From the NCBI GenBank assembly GCA_037074765.1, contig JBAMDO010000131.1:62001-126000 (forward strand): a stretch of 64,000 nucleotides of DNA, in the 5' to 3' direction. Numbering within the stretch: position 1 is the stretch's first letter; the number at the start of each line of letters is the position of its first letter. Under the pieces are notes generated by a model that saw only the letters and a program-made list of their open reading frames with translations, had not been told where the DNA came from and ran no database searches. Shown in pieces: positions 12,329-25,623 of this stretch. The stretch is from Mansonella perstans. Lineage: Eukaryota; Nematoda; Chromadorea; Rhabditida; Onchocercidae. A program made the position numbers and the translations under genes.

Positions 12329-15300
12329 ATGATAGCAAACGGTGCCCTGAATAGTCGTAGCAGCGAACCCAAAACACGTTGGGATTGTTCGGATGTGGAT
12401 CAGGAAATGGTTAAGAACTTTCTTGGTGAACGATTACGTTTTCCGTATGCAAGCAATCTCATTGTGCAAAATCGAATTATGAAAAGTGCAATGAGTGAAC
12501 AGGTAAGCAAATTTCAATATTTTACAAATTTATTCTATCGATTCAATTTATTGATTAAATACTTTTAAGCCGAAGTGATTTACTTGTTGAAATACATTGA
12601 TTATCTTCGAGTAATCAGAATTTATATAATTCAAAATTTTCAAATTTGGTTTAACTCCATTTTCTCAGACATTTCTTAGCGGTATTTATCTAAAAAAACT
12701 TTGAAAGAAAAAAAAAAATCAACTGCAAACGATTCTTCATGTTGTATTGTCGAGAAAATTTTTACTAATCAAAAAGTTTCACTCAATTTTTACATCAAAC
12801 TTTATTTGTTAAAATTAGTGAAGAGGAGCCTTACTTTTACAATATTTTGACATTTATACGGTATTTCAATTGAGCAGTTAAATTTGGTACTTTGATATTT
12901 CCATTCAACAGCAAAAATAGCAAAGAAGTGTAAAAATGTATTATAAATGCCTTTGACGAAAAAAATGTAAAGTTTAAAGTTTTTTTTACCACACATTTTA
13001 TTTCTTTTTAATTCAATTTCAATGTCTGCCTTCAACATTGAAAACATTCACTTCAATTTGTTTGCAAAATTTTTTTTTACTTCCACTAAAAGAACTACCT
13101 TTTGATTAAATAACTCATCGCTTTTCGTTGTTATATTAGAAGAAAGAACTTTGAATATTTTATTAAATTTTAATGCAAAAAAAAGTTAAGTATTGCTATC
13201 ATTTGTTGTCACCTATCAAATATGACCTGTATGAAATTTATTATTCATTTTTAATTTTTTCTTTGCAAACTAATTCACTCTTTTGATGGTACAAAATAAT
13301 GTGTGAAATAATTGAAAAATGCTGTTGCATTATTTGCATGATTTCAAAATTGTTTTTTCAAATACGAATTTCAAAAATTTTCAAATAATAAATAGTAAAC
13401 AAAAAATGTTTTACTACAATTTTTATCTTTTATTATCATCGGCAATTTTTTTTCTTTCTCCTACTCTTACAACTATTTCATAATTATTAATATTTTAATA
13501 AAGCAGTCTTTCGAATGAACTGTACTGAATTATTTTAAAATGGGAATAATTTAAAATTCTTGAAAATTTCATCATATTTTCATTTATTTTTGTTTTGCTT
13601 TTCTCTTCCGTTCATTTGTTTGCATATTTAGTTGGCAACATATAATAAGAATGATATGACGAAGAGTGGTGTACCAACACGAGAGTTGATTAATTTGTAT
13701 GAAAAATTTGCTGATGGAGGTTTTGGTATCATCGTTACTGGCTGTATCATGATTAATGGGGTTATTTATTTCTTTTTTTTCCGTTATCATAATGAAAATG
13801 AAAAAGGGCATTGGTATTGCCTTTTAATGTTGTGTTAAATATTGTTGGCCCTTTTTAAAATTTTTCAGAAAATTTTTAACTGTAAATTGTAATTGATGAC
13901 AATGAAAAAGATGATTAATTTCGTTCCGTCTCGTATTTTTTCTTTTTTGTAAACAATTCTCTCGAAATTACAGTAATTGTAAAAAGGAAATTTTCATTTT
14001 TTATTTTAAGGAAGTCGAAAAAAAAAATTTTTTTCATTGTCACAGAAGAAAAAATTGAATCATAAATTTACGAATAATTCTTGGCATATGTAAGGAAAGA
14101 AAAGTCTTATTTTTTGTTTTATTTGCAAAATTTCTTCGCTGCGTACTTTCCTATTTTAATTTTTGGAAATTTTTTGATATTGCAGACTACTTATAATATT
14201 AAATTATAAATTGATAATATTTCAGAAAGTTTTCCGTTTTTTTTCCAGAAATTTAAAATTATTTGTTAACTAAATCAAATCATTTATCCATTTTATTTTT
14301 TATTTGATATAACATTTAAAATATTTGTTCCCTTACAAACATTTTCATTTCTTTCAAATATCTTTTTCGTTTCTCGTTTTTTTTTTTTTTTTTAAATTTG
14401 CTTATTAGCTTTTTCAGAAAGATATTGAAGCTCCAGGCAATATAATAATTGATAGGCAATTAGATTGTGAAGAACGTCGCAATGCATTTAAGGAATGGGC
14501 CCAATGTGCCAAAAGAAATGGAAGTATTATTATCGCCCAGCTATTCCACGTTTATTTTTTTTATTGTTTCATTTTAATTTATTTTCAAATTTCTTCATAA
14601 GGATTTGATTGCAAAATCAGACCTATAAACAAAATATTACAAAATTGCTGATAATGTACACTTAAAAAGCAAAAAAAAATAATTTAGTCTCTTCCGAAAT
14701 ATTTCCTTCTGTACCAGAAGTTGGAAAAAAAATAAATAAATGAGGAAAATGAATTCAATGAATTTTATATTTATGTTTACCAAGTCTCATAACTGCTGGT
14801 GAAAACAAACTTCTGTGTCACATGGTTTTGCTGAAATTAAGGTTATAAGATTGAAATTTTAAAATGTTTTAGTGATGTTTTGAAGATATGAAAATTTTTG
14901 AGTAATCACATTGCAATAAATTACCGATTACTGTAAAATTAAAAATTAAAAGAGGAAATCGTTTCTTTGATAAATGAGATTCACTTCTTCTTGAAGCTTA
15001 ATAAATTTGACACGAAATTGAAAAAAAAAATAAAAAGAGCAATGTGATTGATTGACTAACAAATATTTGGCCGAATTCTTTCAGCCATATGTATTTCTAT
15101 TCATGCAAAATGAAAATAAATTGAATTTCCAAAAAGTTCTCATATTTCATTCATACATTTCACTTTTCTTAACTTATTGCGCACAAAGAAATTTAATTCA
15201 AAAATAATTTTATTCAATCTACATCGATTTTCATATTTTTATTTCTTTAAGCCTGGAGAATATGCTGCTGATTTGCCGCATAAAACGGATTTCAACATCA

Positions 15301-18300
15301 ATAAGTTAACACGGAAACAACTTAGTGAACTAATTAATGAATATGCTTATGCTGCAAGCTATGCGCAGCAGTGCGGTTTGTTTTCAGTTTTTCAATTTTG
15401 ATAATTTTATCTAGTTTGATTGCAATGACAAACAATTAAAAATATTAAGTTATAATAATTGGAAGTTGGAAATGAAATTTATCATTTGAATTTAATGAAT
15501 GTTAAACTGATAGTAGCGTAGAAATATATTTGACTTTGAATGCCTTTTCTCATTTTTATCAAATTACGCTTTCTCCAAAATTAAAATAATTGATTTTTTA
15601 AAGCTATTTATGATATGAATTGCGAATTGGAGATAATCAGACTTGCAAAAATTATGCCGATAAAATTTAATTAATTAAGGCTTCAATGGTGTGGAAATTT
15701 CATGCACATATTTTTACGCCCTCGGTCAGTTAATCACAAGTGGTCAAAATAATCGTGACGATGAATTTGGTGGTGATTTAGATAATCGCGCTAAAATTTT
15801 GTTCAAAATTATTCAAGCTATACGGTATCATCATTTATCATTTTTCAACAAAATCTTCTCATTATTTGTTTAATGGAAAATATTTTTTTGCAGTATATTT
15901 AACTTTGTAAAATATTTAGTGCTATATGATAGTGATCATATGAAAATTATTATTTTAAAGCATTATTAAAATTCCATTAGCTAAAGAGATTTTTTTCTAA
16001 TTAAATATATTCGATTGCAAATCATTCCACAAATTTTTCGTTTTCTAAAAATGTTTTTCAAGAATGAAAATTTATAAGCCAAGCAGTTTTGTAATTGGTC
16101 TCAAATTATTCTATGGCAATTTTGAGCCTGATTACAACAATGATGCATTTGGTGAATTTGTTCATAATATTGAGGTGAGCATGTAACTCTCTTGTATAAA
16201 TTTACCAAAAAATTTTCATATATTTCAGTCAACATTTCAAAAAGCTTGCAAAGGGTAAATATTGTTAAAAAAATTAAGACAGCAAATTTGCAAAATAATT
16301 CCTCACTTAATTTTTCCGCACTTTATTATTAGTTTTAGTTAATTTTTAACAATTTAAGGAAAAGTCGGAAACCATTAATTTACTGGTTTAATCAGATTTT
16401 GTTGATAAATGTCAAAAGTTTACAAAAAAAAATTTTCGCATCCAAACAAAAAATTATTTTCTTTCCATTCTCACGTACAATTATTAGTTAAAAATTCCAT
16501 TCATTCCGCTGAAAATATTTTACTATGAATTTCTGAACTTCATAATTTCAATTGTCACAACTAAAATGATGTAACTTAATAAACTTTTCTTCTGCTCTGC
16601 AAATAAGCATAATTTCGTTGTTCTATTTTTAAAAAATGTACATTAACATAAACAGTTACATTCTTCCTTTCTTTTGTTATTAATCTACAGCCAAAAACAC
16701 TGAGATCTGTTTCTTTTTGACGACTCACACATTGCTTCATTAATTTTCAATTCGAAATGGTTATTCTATTGCAAAAGTAATGTTAAACTTTGAAAAAGTA
16801 ATCTATTTGATATTTTTTTTATTTTTTGATGTATTACATTTAGTAAATTAATAATTGATGAAAAAGACGAATGAACTTTATGTGAAATTGCCACCGCTTT
16901 TTCTGTTCCGATTTTTTAAGATTATTATCAATATATCTCAGGATAGCTGAGTAGTTCATCGAGACTGTCAGAGAAAATTGCCTAAGTAAAACATGTTGAA
17001 AATTCATAAGTTTGCTTTTTAATTTTGATCCTCCAATAAAAATCAAATTTGAAATTATCTACAAGGCAATGAATCAGTTTTTTAAGCTCATTTCTCTTTT
17101 TTTTTGCTTGGAAAAAAAATGAGATGTTACAATGAGTTAATTGGCAGTTAGTGAAAAGTTTCAAAATTTATATAAAAAAAAGAAAAGAAAGAATTTATTT
17201 CTTTTCTCAACAACACTAAAATAGCAAATACAAAGAAATTTCATTCTTGATAGTGATTGGTTTTTCGTTTGTAAAATACTTATTTTGTTTTTTGTTTTTA
17301 AAAGAAACATTTATCATTTGATTGTGATAAAATCAATTGATACTATCTTATAGCATTCCTGTTATTTCAAAAAATTTTTTTTCATTAAACATCAATTTTA
17401 AATTTTTTCCAATTTAGTTTTATTTATTTATTTTTTCAAAGTTTTTTGCAGAAAACTGGTTTTGATTACATAACTATAACGGGTGGCAATTATAATTTGA
17501 TCAAAGATCTAGAACGCGGGGACGATCCAAAGAAGTGTGAATATTTCTATCAAAAATTTATACTTACAGTATGTTATTTTTGATTTAATTAATGTTTTTT
17601 ACTTTTGAAAAAATTAGCAATCTGTTAATTAAATACTTCGGGATGTTATCATTTTTAATATTATCCTTATCATTTTCTAATTTTTTTTTTGCTTGACAGG
17701 AATTCCAATTTCAATAAAGAACGAAAATAGCTTGCCAATTTAGAGTAATCTGAATCTGCTTCTAAATTGAATAACAAATTTAGTTCTGATATTATAAACT
17801 GAAATTCAACACATTGTATAAAGGCAAATCCGTTCAGATGAGAAATCATTTGACGCGAACAAAATTGTTTATGAATGGCTTTGTAACGCTTGCGGAAATG
17901 ATTGCTGCAATCCGTAGCGGTTGGGCAGCAGGCATTTCACTTGCAAGACCTGTAGCTGCTGAGCCAGGTGCTACCAAATTTCACTGTATTTGTTTTAAAA
18001 CATTCTTTGTTTGGAATTAACAACTTTTATGAGTGACTAAATGTTAAATACTAAAATTATAAATTTAAAATAAAAAATTTAGCTCAAATTTTTTTTTTTG
18101 AAAATTCTAGTATAAATTGATTCATATATCAAAAAGGATGAAATTGATTGGCAATACTTTTGAAGTGTACAAATTAAGATTGCAAATATTTTATTCTCAA
18201 TATTTGAAATGTCAGAAGAATGAATTAAAACAATCAAGCTTATTGAAGAAATAGCAAACAATTTGTTTGAAGATTTACCGAATAGATTATTTGCTGGCGA

Positions 18301-20886
18301 GGTGAAAAGTGCAGCGAAATCATTATTTGATCCAGCGGATTATTCTATCGAGTATGATTTTTACTATACTTGTTTTCCTCATGAAATTTTGCTTCATCAT
18401 TTTAAGAAAATCAGAAGATTGAAATCGAAAAATTTTCATGAACAAAGAGAGAAAAAATACAAAATATTGCATTCCGGAAAAAAAACATGAAACGGCTTTG
18501 TGATTAAGCATTTTTCGAATTAAAACGATACATAGGAGAGTAGCAAATTATTCTCTGCCTTTTCAGGGTAAAATTTGCCGGAACACAACTTTGGCAACAT
18601 GGTTGTTTGATCACTGTAATGGATGCATCAAATCCTGATCATATTGAACAATTCAAGAAAGATTTACATTTGTTTGAAAAACAAAAATTAATCGCTTCAA
18701 GTGATGGTGATGATGCAGCATTAATTATCGGTTATCCGAAAACAATTGTAAATCCAGAATTATTAGATAAGGATTTGCTCGAGCGAATTCAGCAATTGTC
18801 AAAAGACACAAAAGCTGTAACATTAGATAATCATCAAGAGAAAAGTGAATTAGCAACCACAAAGATCGATGATGATACAACGAAAATGATGATGGAGGAG
18901 GACAATGACCATGTAATGACGAAAAAGCTGGATTATGAATCATCGGGTGATTTGCAGGAAAATATTGCCGAAGATTCGATTCAAAAGATAATGGAGCGAC
19001 ATGACAACTCCTCTAATGTCGGTGTGGATATGATTGAGGAAACTATTGAAAAAGTGATAACTAAATCGGATTTCTCGGGACCATTTCGGCCGAAACTAGA
19101 TGCATTAGAACAGGAAGAACAAGTGGGCGATGGTACCGTCGAAGTGCAAGCGGATGATGATTTCATCAGTCATGGTAACGGATTTTTGAATACTACACCT
19201 GAAACAGTGAATTCCAATTTCAGTGATGTTAAAACGGTATTGGAAGCTACATTCAAAGAAGATGTAAAAATTGCTGGGGAAGCGATTAAAGATGTCACCG
19301 AAAGATTACGTATAGAAGATGAAGAAATAAACGAGGCGGCAGCTGATAAAGAACCAAATAAGAAGGTTTTGTGCCCTATGCAAGAATCAAAAACTAGTGG
19401 AACTGCGGAAGTGATCTCAGGATTATCAGACGATGATAAACCCATCATTTCTGGAATCATTGAGGAAGTTACGAATGCTGATGATGAAACAATGAAATCG
19501 ATGGAATCTGATGCAAAACAGGAAAATATAGAAAATCTAATTAGCGAAAATGGGAAACAACTAGTAACTGATAGGGAGCCTTTTATTGGAGACGAGAATT
19601 ATGATGTCGATGAAAATATTATGGAAGAGGTAAAGGAAAAAAAATTTTATGGTATTTCAGCTGAAATGACGGCATCATTTATAAAAGATTCGGTAACACA
19701 TCAAACTGAACTGTCGCGTGATAAAAGTGATGAAGACATTTCGAAGTTTCAGGACACGGAAGAGTATCATGAAATAACAAACGATAACGATAAGGAACAG
19801 CAGGATCATTCTCAAGATGACATAGTAGAAGCTCATGCTCCTGAAGGCGTAACGGAAGCTTACATTCCAAAAGATATAACTGACTATAATATTCCAGAAA
19901 GTATGGATGGACGTTTCTTGGATATAACTACTGGAAATGATATGGCGGGAGGTTTAACAGACAATCATTTTCAGCAAGATCTAGGCTATGATATGAAAGG
20001 CGATTTACAATCGGAAGCAAGTATATCAAAAGATGAGGCAGTTGATGATCGTAACCAGGAATATCCTTTAAGTAATACTTATAAGGCGGAAGGGTTCTTA
20101 GAAGACAGAGTTGGTCAGTCAGGGTGGAATGAACTGTCAGGTGAAACAGACCGTTACGAAGTATCATCACCATATGCGACATTGCTTGGTTCCACGTTAA
20201 TGAGCGGAAATGATGAGTCTGTTGCATACGAAGAATATTACGACAAACATTCAGTTCCTGCGCAATCACCCGAAGAAACTTACCATAGTGAAATTTATGG
20301 AATTTCCGATAGTAAACCAAAGGATACAAAAAATGGCGAAAATTTTTCAAGTGAAAAAGTCGATGTGAGTCAAGTACAGTCGGAATCTGAAATCGGAGTT
20401 AGCAAATCTCTAACGGATAATAATAGTAAAGAAAAACAGAAGCATGGATTTGCTGGCTTTATTTCATCAGCTCTACCAGAGTCTGTGCAAAGTTTGATCT
20501 CATCTACAAAAATGAAATTTGATGAGATGCTCAGTGAAGATGATCGAAAACATCAACCGGATTTGCAATTTACTATGAAAACGGAAGAAATGATAGGAGA
20601 CGGTGGAAATAAATACGAGATTCATACTGAAAGCTATACTGTTTCCAATGCAGACCATAAGTTATCACCAGATTTCAGTAATAACAAAACATTTTTGGTT
20701 GGTGATTCCGATAAATTCGTAATTCACGATAATGATTCAACTGAATCCATTGCTACTCATCATTCAACCGAAACTACCATCACAAGAATGACAACTTCGG
20801 ATGGCCAGGAGTCCAAACAACATAACGATGGATTGTTTAGCGGCAAGAAAAGTACCGATGAGCTTGATTTTGAATTCATTCGTTAA
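12329..20886 (+). CDS. NADH:flavin oxidoreductase (Old Yellow Enzyme family) with long acidic C-terminal extension
   Basis: Ten exons fit with consistent phases: 12329-12502, 13632-13760, 14418-14549, 15252-15375, 15680-15824, 16063-16174, 17452-17568, 17838-17967, 18255-18351, 18567-20886; about 1,159 residues. Residues ~30-420 are an FMN-binding TIM barrel of the OYE family: RFPYASNLIVQNRIMKSAMS, IAQLFHPGEYA (family: QLxHPGRQ), GFNGVEIS, then DDEFGGDLDNRAKILFKII (family YGGSxxNRxRF), and IRSGWAAGISLARPVAAEP near the phosphate site. FMN-dependent oxidation of NAD(P)H is the family role. The usual His-x-x-His/Asn pair after GVEI is replaced (S194, Y197), so normal ene-reduction is doubtful. 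The last exon, continuous with the barrel end (KFAGTQLWQHG), adds ~740 residues rich in D, E, S, T and K with no membrane segment. A T-rich AG acceptor at 12308 suggests trans-splicing. The domain call is secure; substrate and tail function are unknown. Confidence 0.9.
16367..16805 (+). repeat. Dispersed repeat family B, copy 1 (in an intron of the flavin oxidoreductase)
   Basis: A block of about 440 bases in the intron between exons 6 and 7 is repeated at 24376-24842 in the same orientation. Shared landmarks in order: CCATTAATTTACTGGTTTAA, AAAAAAAATTTTCGCATC, AATTTCTGAACTTCATAATT, AATAAGCATAATTTCGTTGT, CACTGAGATCTGTTTCTTTT and TTTGAAAAAGTAATCTA. No coding potential, no inverted ends and no poly-A tail are evident. 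Confidence 0.9.
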
Positions 20887-20907
20887 AGTTTTGCTATCAG
20901 AAAAAGA

Positions 20908-20913
20908 AATAAA
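20908..20913 (+). terminator. Poly(A) signal candidate of the flavin oxidoreductase gene
   Basis: AATAAA 22 bases after the stop codon at 20884-20886, in an A-rich context. Confidence 0.55.
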
Positions 20914-21408
20914 AAAACTCTATACAAATGTAAGTAGAAAAGGAATATACGGAAAAAAATTCAGAATCAACTGTTCAAAAATGATAGCAAAAAAATGGAA
21001 AAAAGAAGTTGAACTTTTAAAATTTGATTCAAATTTATTACAATATCCGCATGAGTGTTTTTTCAATCTAAAAAAAAAAAAAAAAACCATTTTGCCAAGA
21101 AAAATTAAAATAATAATTATAAGCACGGATACATCAATTAGCAAGTAATTAAGCGTCAAATGGATTAAACATAAGAAATTTACTCCATCGTTGGCTTTTT
21201 ATTTGTGTAATTTTTTGTTTCTGTTTTTTAAATTGATTGTCTTTAAATCGTCTTCACATGATAAAATAACAACAATTATTATGAAATCATTCCTGTAGCA
21301 TAGTATTAACATTATGTATTGTTTAGATGAATGAGAAAATTAAGTATCAAGAAGATGAAATCAGCCTAAAATTTTAACTGCAATCATCTATTTTTTTTAG
21401 TTTTTCCT

Positions 21409-21442
<34 letters not shown>

Positions 21443-24375
21443 TTAAATAGCTTCATCACCTTTCCTTCTTTATGTTGCTTAGCAGGAACTGTATGGCTTT
21501 TCCTTCTTCTGAACTTCTATTTTGAGTTTCACCAACAGTATCAGTGTCAGAGGTCATCATCAAACATTCATAGATTACTATTACGACGGTGAGAATGGAT
21601 AATATGCTTGGCTTACTCAGATCAGGAACGATATGTACAGGCTATAATATAGTCATTTGCATTATTAATTATGCATACCTTTGCTTGTCTGAGCTTGAAA
21701 TAGTTTAGCACATTGTATCACCATCGTCATATATAGAATTAAAGAGAGCATTCAATGTCAAATAGGTAGGAACAGTTGACAGAATTTAGAAAAATCAAAT
21801 TTCAGCAGGTGTTTTCTAATTTCAACAGACGTGCAAAGTACGAGTCATTTCAATATTCATGGAGGCAATTCCAATCAAGTGGTACTCATTAAGTTAATTA
21901 TTGGTTAATTTCCAAAACGGTAATTTCAGATATTTTGCAAAACACCATGTAGAAATTTGATGTTTAGAAAATACATTTTGTTTGAATAATTACCATAATC
22001 TATCTTTTTTTTGTATTATTAATTCAAATTAATTTTTCATGTAGATAATTTTATGTAGAATTGATTGTATTTATCAATAATAGAAATCTAGTTCAAATTT
22101 ATCGTAGAATTTCAAAAAATTTATTTTTAGAGAAAGTATTCTTTTTTTCCAGCACCATTGATTATTATTATTGTTAATAAGGATCAGAAATAATTATGGG
22201 GCATAGATTAATTCTATTAAATGAAATCCTTTGATCTTTAGATGGTGATATTTTATTTGAAGCGAAACTTGATTTATTTTTGTTTTTCCTTTGCAACAGT
22301 AAATTATACAGAGTGTACAAAAATTATACGCATCTACCATGGAAAAAGAAAAGATTAAATTTAATTTCAATATCTGAAATTTATCAAAGGGACTGAACAA
22401 AAGATCCAGATTTAAGAACATCACAGAATTTACTCAAGTTTAATATTTATTGATGTTTTCATTCTTAAAAATGTTTAGTGCTAAAATTCTCTTCAATTTT
22501 AATTGCTGAAGAAATCAGAATGATTTCTGATGAAAACATCGTTTTTCCTAATCGAAATTAAGCAATAATTAAGCAACAGCAATATTGATTGATTTGTTAT
22601 TTTAATCAACAACAATATCATGGTATTATCAGTTAAATAATATCATTTCTACTAATTTCTAATAACGACATATTGAAAAAAATTTTTGTCACCCTGTGTA
22701 ATTTGTAAATGTTCATTATTATCATTGATTCTTTCATAGATAATAATTACTTTTGCACAGTTTTTACTTTTTAGGAACGCTTACTAAGCTCAGTACGTTA
22801 TTGTTACTTTCTTCATGCGCTTTATAAGTATCATTTTGTAGAAGCATTTGAAACAAAAAAAAAAAAAATTAATTTTGAATAAAGGAAAGAATGAAAATTG
22901 ATTTAGAAAAAAAAACAAGAAATTATTTATCGAATAACTTTTTTCCTGAAATAACTTTGAGAATATGCGTTAGCATTGGTTGCATTTGCATTTTTCATTT
23001 TTTTTTCTTTTCAGTATTTTTGAATTTCTTGGATTTATTTTTTGCTATTTCCGTCACTACTACTGTAGTTAATTTTTAATTTTTCTTTCTTCTTTTTTTT
23101 TAAATTGATGACATCGTAAATCAATCGCTTAAATTCAATTTGAGATTGATTTTAATGAAAAATAGGACAATAAATTTTTAAATTAATTTAAAAATCTTTT
23201 TGAAAATACAATTTTTCCTTAGGTTGGCAATAGGAAGATAATAATGTTTAATAATCCCAAATGATATAATAAAACTCAATTTTCAGGATTTTCATACCAA
23301 TGATTGCAATTGCTGATTCAGAAAAAAATTTTCATATCCAAAATAATTTTTTTTAGTTGTCAAATTTCCAAAATTATTTGATGGGAATTATATCACTGTA
23401 ACATTTGTTTCTTTTTGTCACAAATAGCAATAGAGCTACTACATGAATGTTTTTTTTTTTTTTGCAGTATGAATTATGTGAAATTAATGAACCGGAAATG
23501 AATTCAGTAATAAATTATCCTTGGTCTGCTTTTATATCATTCTTTTTCAGAAACTATCTGCATCATATTTCAACTTTTTCCTTTTTTTTTTGATCGAAAC
23601 AAATTGATGGATTAGTTTTAAAAAATTATAATTCAATTTTAAGTTTTATCTTAAAAAATTTTTTTTGGAGCATATTATTTACGATGTTTCCTTTTGATTT
23701 CTTTCCTAATGATATAATAATTAGCTTTTCAACTTCATTCAAATGTTATTTTTGCATGAAATTTTTCCTTTAATTTTTGTAATAAATTATGCTTGAAATG
23801 ATTGATTATATTCGCGACATATGCTAATTTCATAATTTAATTTTAAATTAATTGCCATTCTTGAACTTAGCATTCACGTTTATACGTATTCAAATTGTAC
23901 ATGCACTGAAACCGTACACATATATTGAATTTATGTATGAAATGAATTAATCAAATAGAGGTTTCAAACTAGTTTCAAAGCCACATTTTTCAAATTATCA
24001 AATTATAACAGTTGCAAAATAAGTTTTTATACTGCTACGTACATGATTACTTACATCTCGTAAAATAAATGCAAAAATTTTTAGGCACGAAATAGTTATT
24101 TGCAATAAAAATTCACTGACAATGCACAAACCCTGTTTATTATGAACAGGTATTAATGAAATTAAAATAGTTCAGGAGGACTGAAATATACCTGGTACTT
24201 AGTTCTCCTAAAGCAAAGAGAAAAGAAGTGAAAGTTATTTTTCTTCTTAAAGAATATATCAAATGTCTTTTTACTAAAGTTTATTTTTGAATTAACAGGA
24301 TTTTTTAGATCTGAACCTGGTTTGGTTCATGCTACAAATAAAGAGCTAAAATAATCATTTAGTCAGGGAACGATT
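20914..24375. other. Intergenic stretch, no gene recognised
   Basis: Contains a run of 30 T at 21411-21440 and no exon with recognisable similarity. A 115-codon frame at 20801-21148 overlaps the end of the oxidoreductase in another frame and dissolves into lysine codons, so it is not a gene. Confidence 0.6.
21411..21440. repeat. Homopolymer T run of 30
   Basis: Uninterrupted T30 downstream of the flavin oxidoreductase gene. Read on the minus strand it is an A30 run with no retroelement sequence recognisable beside it. Confidence 0.95.
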
Positions 24376-24842
24376 AGGAACCATTAATTTACTGGTTTAA
24401 TCAGATTGTAACAAGATTTTCTTGACAAATATAAAAGGTTAACAAAAAAAAATTTTCGCATCTAAACAAAAAATTATTTTCTTTTCAGTCATACAATTGT
24501 TAGTTAAAAATTCCATTCATTTTGCCGGAAATATTTTGCTATGAATTTCTGAACTTCATAATTTCAATTGTCACAACTAAAATGATGTAACTTTTATTCA
24601 TATCTTGATAAACTTTCCCTCAACTCCGCAAATAAGCATAATTTCGTTGTTCTATTTTTAAAAATTTACAATATACATTAAACATAAACAATTTTACTCT
24701 TTCTTTCTTTAATTATTAATTTACAACTAAAAACACTGAGATCTGTTTCTTTTTGATGACTCACACATTGCCTCATCAATTTTCAATTCGAAATAATTAT
24801 TCTATTACAAAAATAATACTGAACTTTGAAAAAGTAATCTAC
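24376..24842 (+). repeat. Dispersed repeat family B, copy 2
   Basis: Intergenic copy of the block at 16367-16805, same orientation, with small insertions (for example GTAACAAG after the first landmark and TTCATATC in the middle). Similarity stops sharply after AAAAAGTAATCTA. Confidence 0.9.
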
Positions 24843-25623
24843 AACGAAATATTTGCTCATCTTGTCATGTCATAAATATTTTGTGAAATTTACAAGAATG
24901 AAAATATTTTGGATCAATTTGATCGCATCGTGGTTTTTCCTTCAACTGATACTTCTGGCCAATGAAGATTGTCGTAACTTTTTTGAAATTAAATCAAAAT
25001 GAGCACTGTTACTTGCTACTACTAAAATTATTTCAAAAATACAAAAGAGAAAAATGAGGAAATAATTATTGAAATAATTATTCATGAAAAATTGTAAAAA
25101 TATTTGGCAAAATCAAGAAATTGAAAAGCGAACGAAAATAGTTGAAATACAGTCAATTTTCTATTTCAAGTTTTTTTTTTCTCTCACTTTCTCATTACTT
25201 AAATTTTATTTCACCATTGAATTAGAATTAATCAATAATTGTGTTTATTGAAAAATAATTTTGAAAAATTTTGGTCCATGATTTTAAAAAGTGGGAAACG
25301 TTGAAAAAGTTCAAAAATTCATTAAATTATTGCAATTAATCAAAGCCTAATTACTTGTTATTATATTCATTCAGCGGTTTTGACACGATCATTTAATATC
25401 GATATATACAAGATGCATTTTTTTTTTGATCCAAAGAAGGAGGGAGGAAAGACATTTTAAATGTCAGTTTGGCTGATGGATATTTATGAGCTAAAAAAAG
25501 AAGACGATTAATTTTTTTGATTAGTAACTCGTTAAAGTTATTATTTATGTTTGAACTTATCGACATTTTTAAAATGCAAAAAAAAAAAATCATGGTGAAT
25601 ATACCACATCCATAACAGCTTCA
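24843..25623. other. Short intergenic stretch, nothing recognised
   Basis: A+T-rich sequence between repeat B and the 3' end of the minus-strand synthetase-like gene. No exon-like segment was found. Confidence 0.55.

Noticed and set aside
19928..20350. 140-codon minus-strand open frame
   Set aside because: It lies opposite the coding exon of the oxidoreductase tail and is an antisense shadow of its codon bias; no family similarity.
20801..21148. 115-codon plus-strand frame overlapping the oxidoreductase stop
   Set aside because: Overlaps the real frame and then consists of Lys/Ile/Asn codons from poly-A sequence; no similarity.
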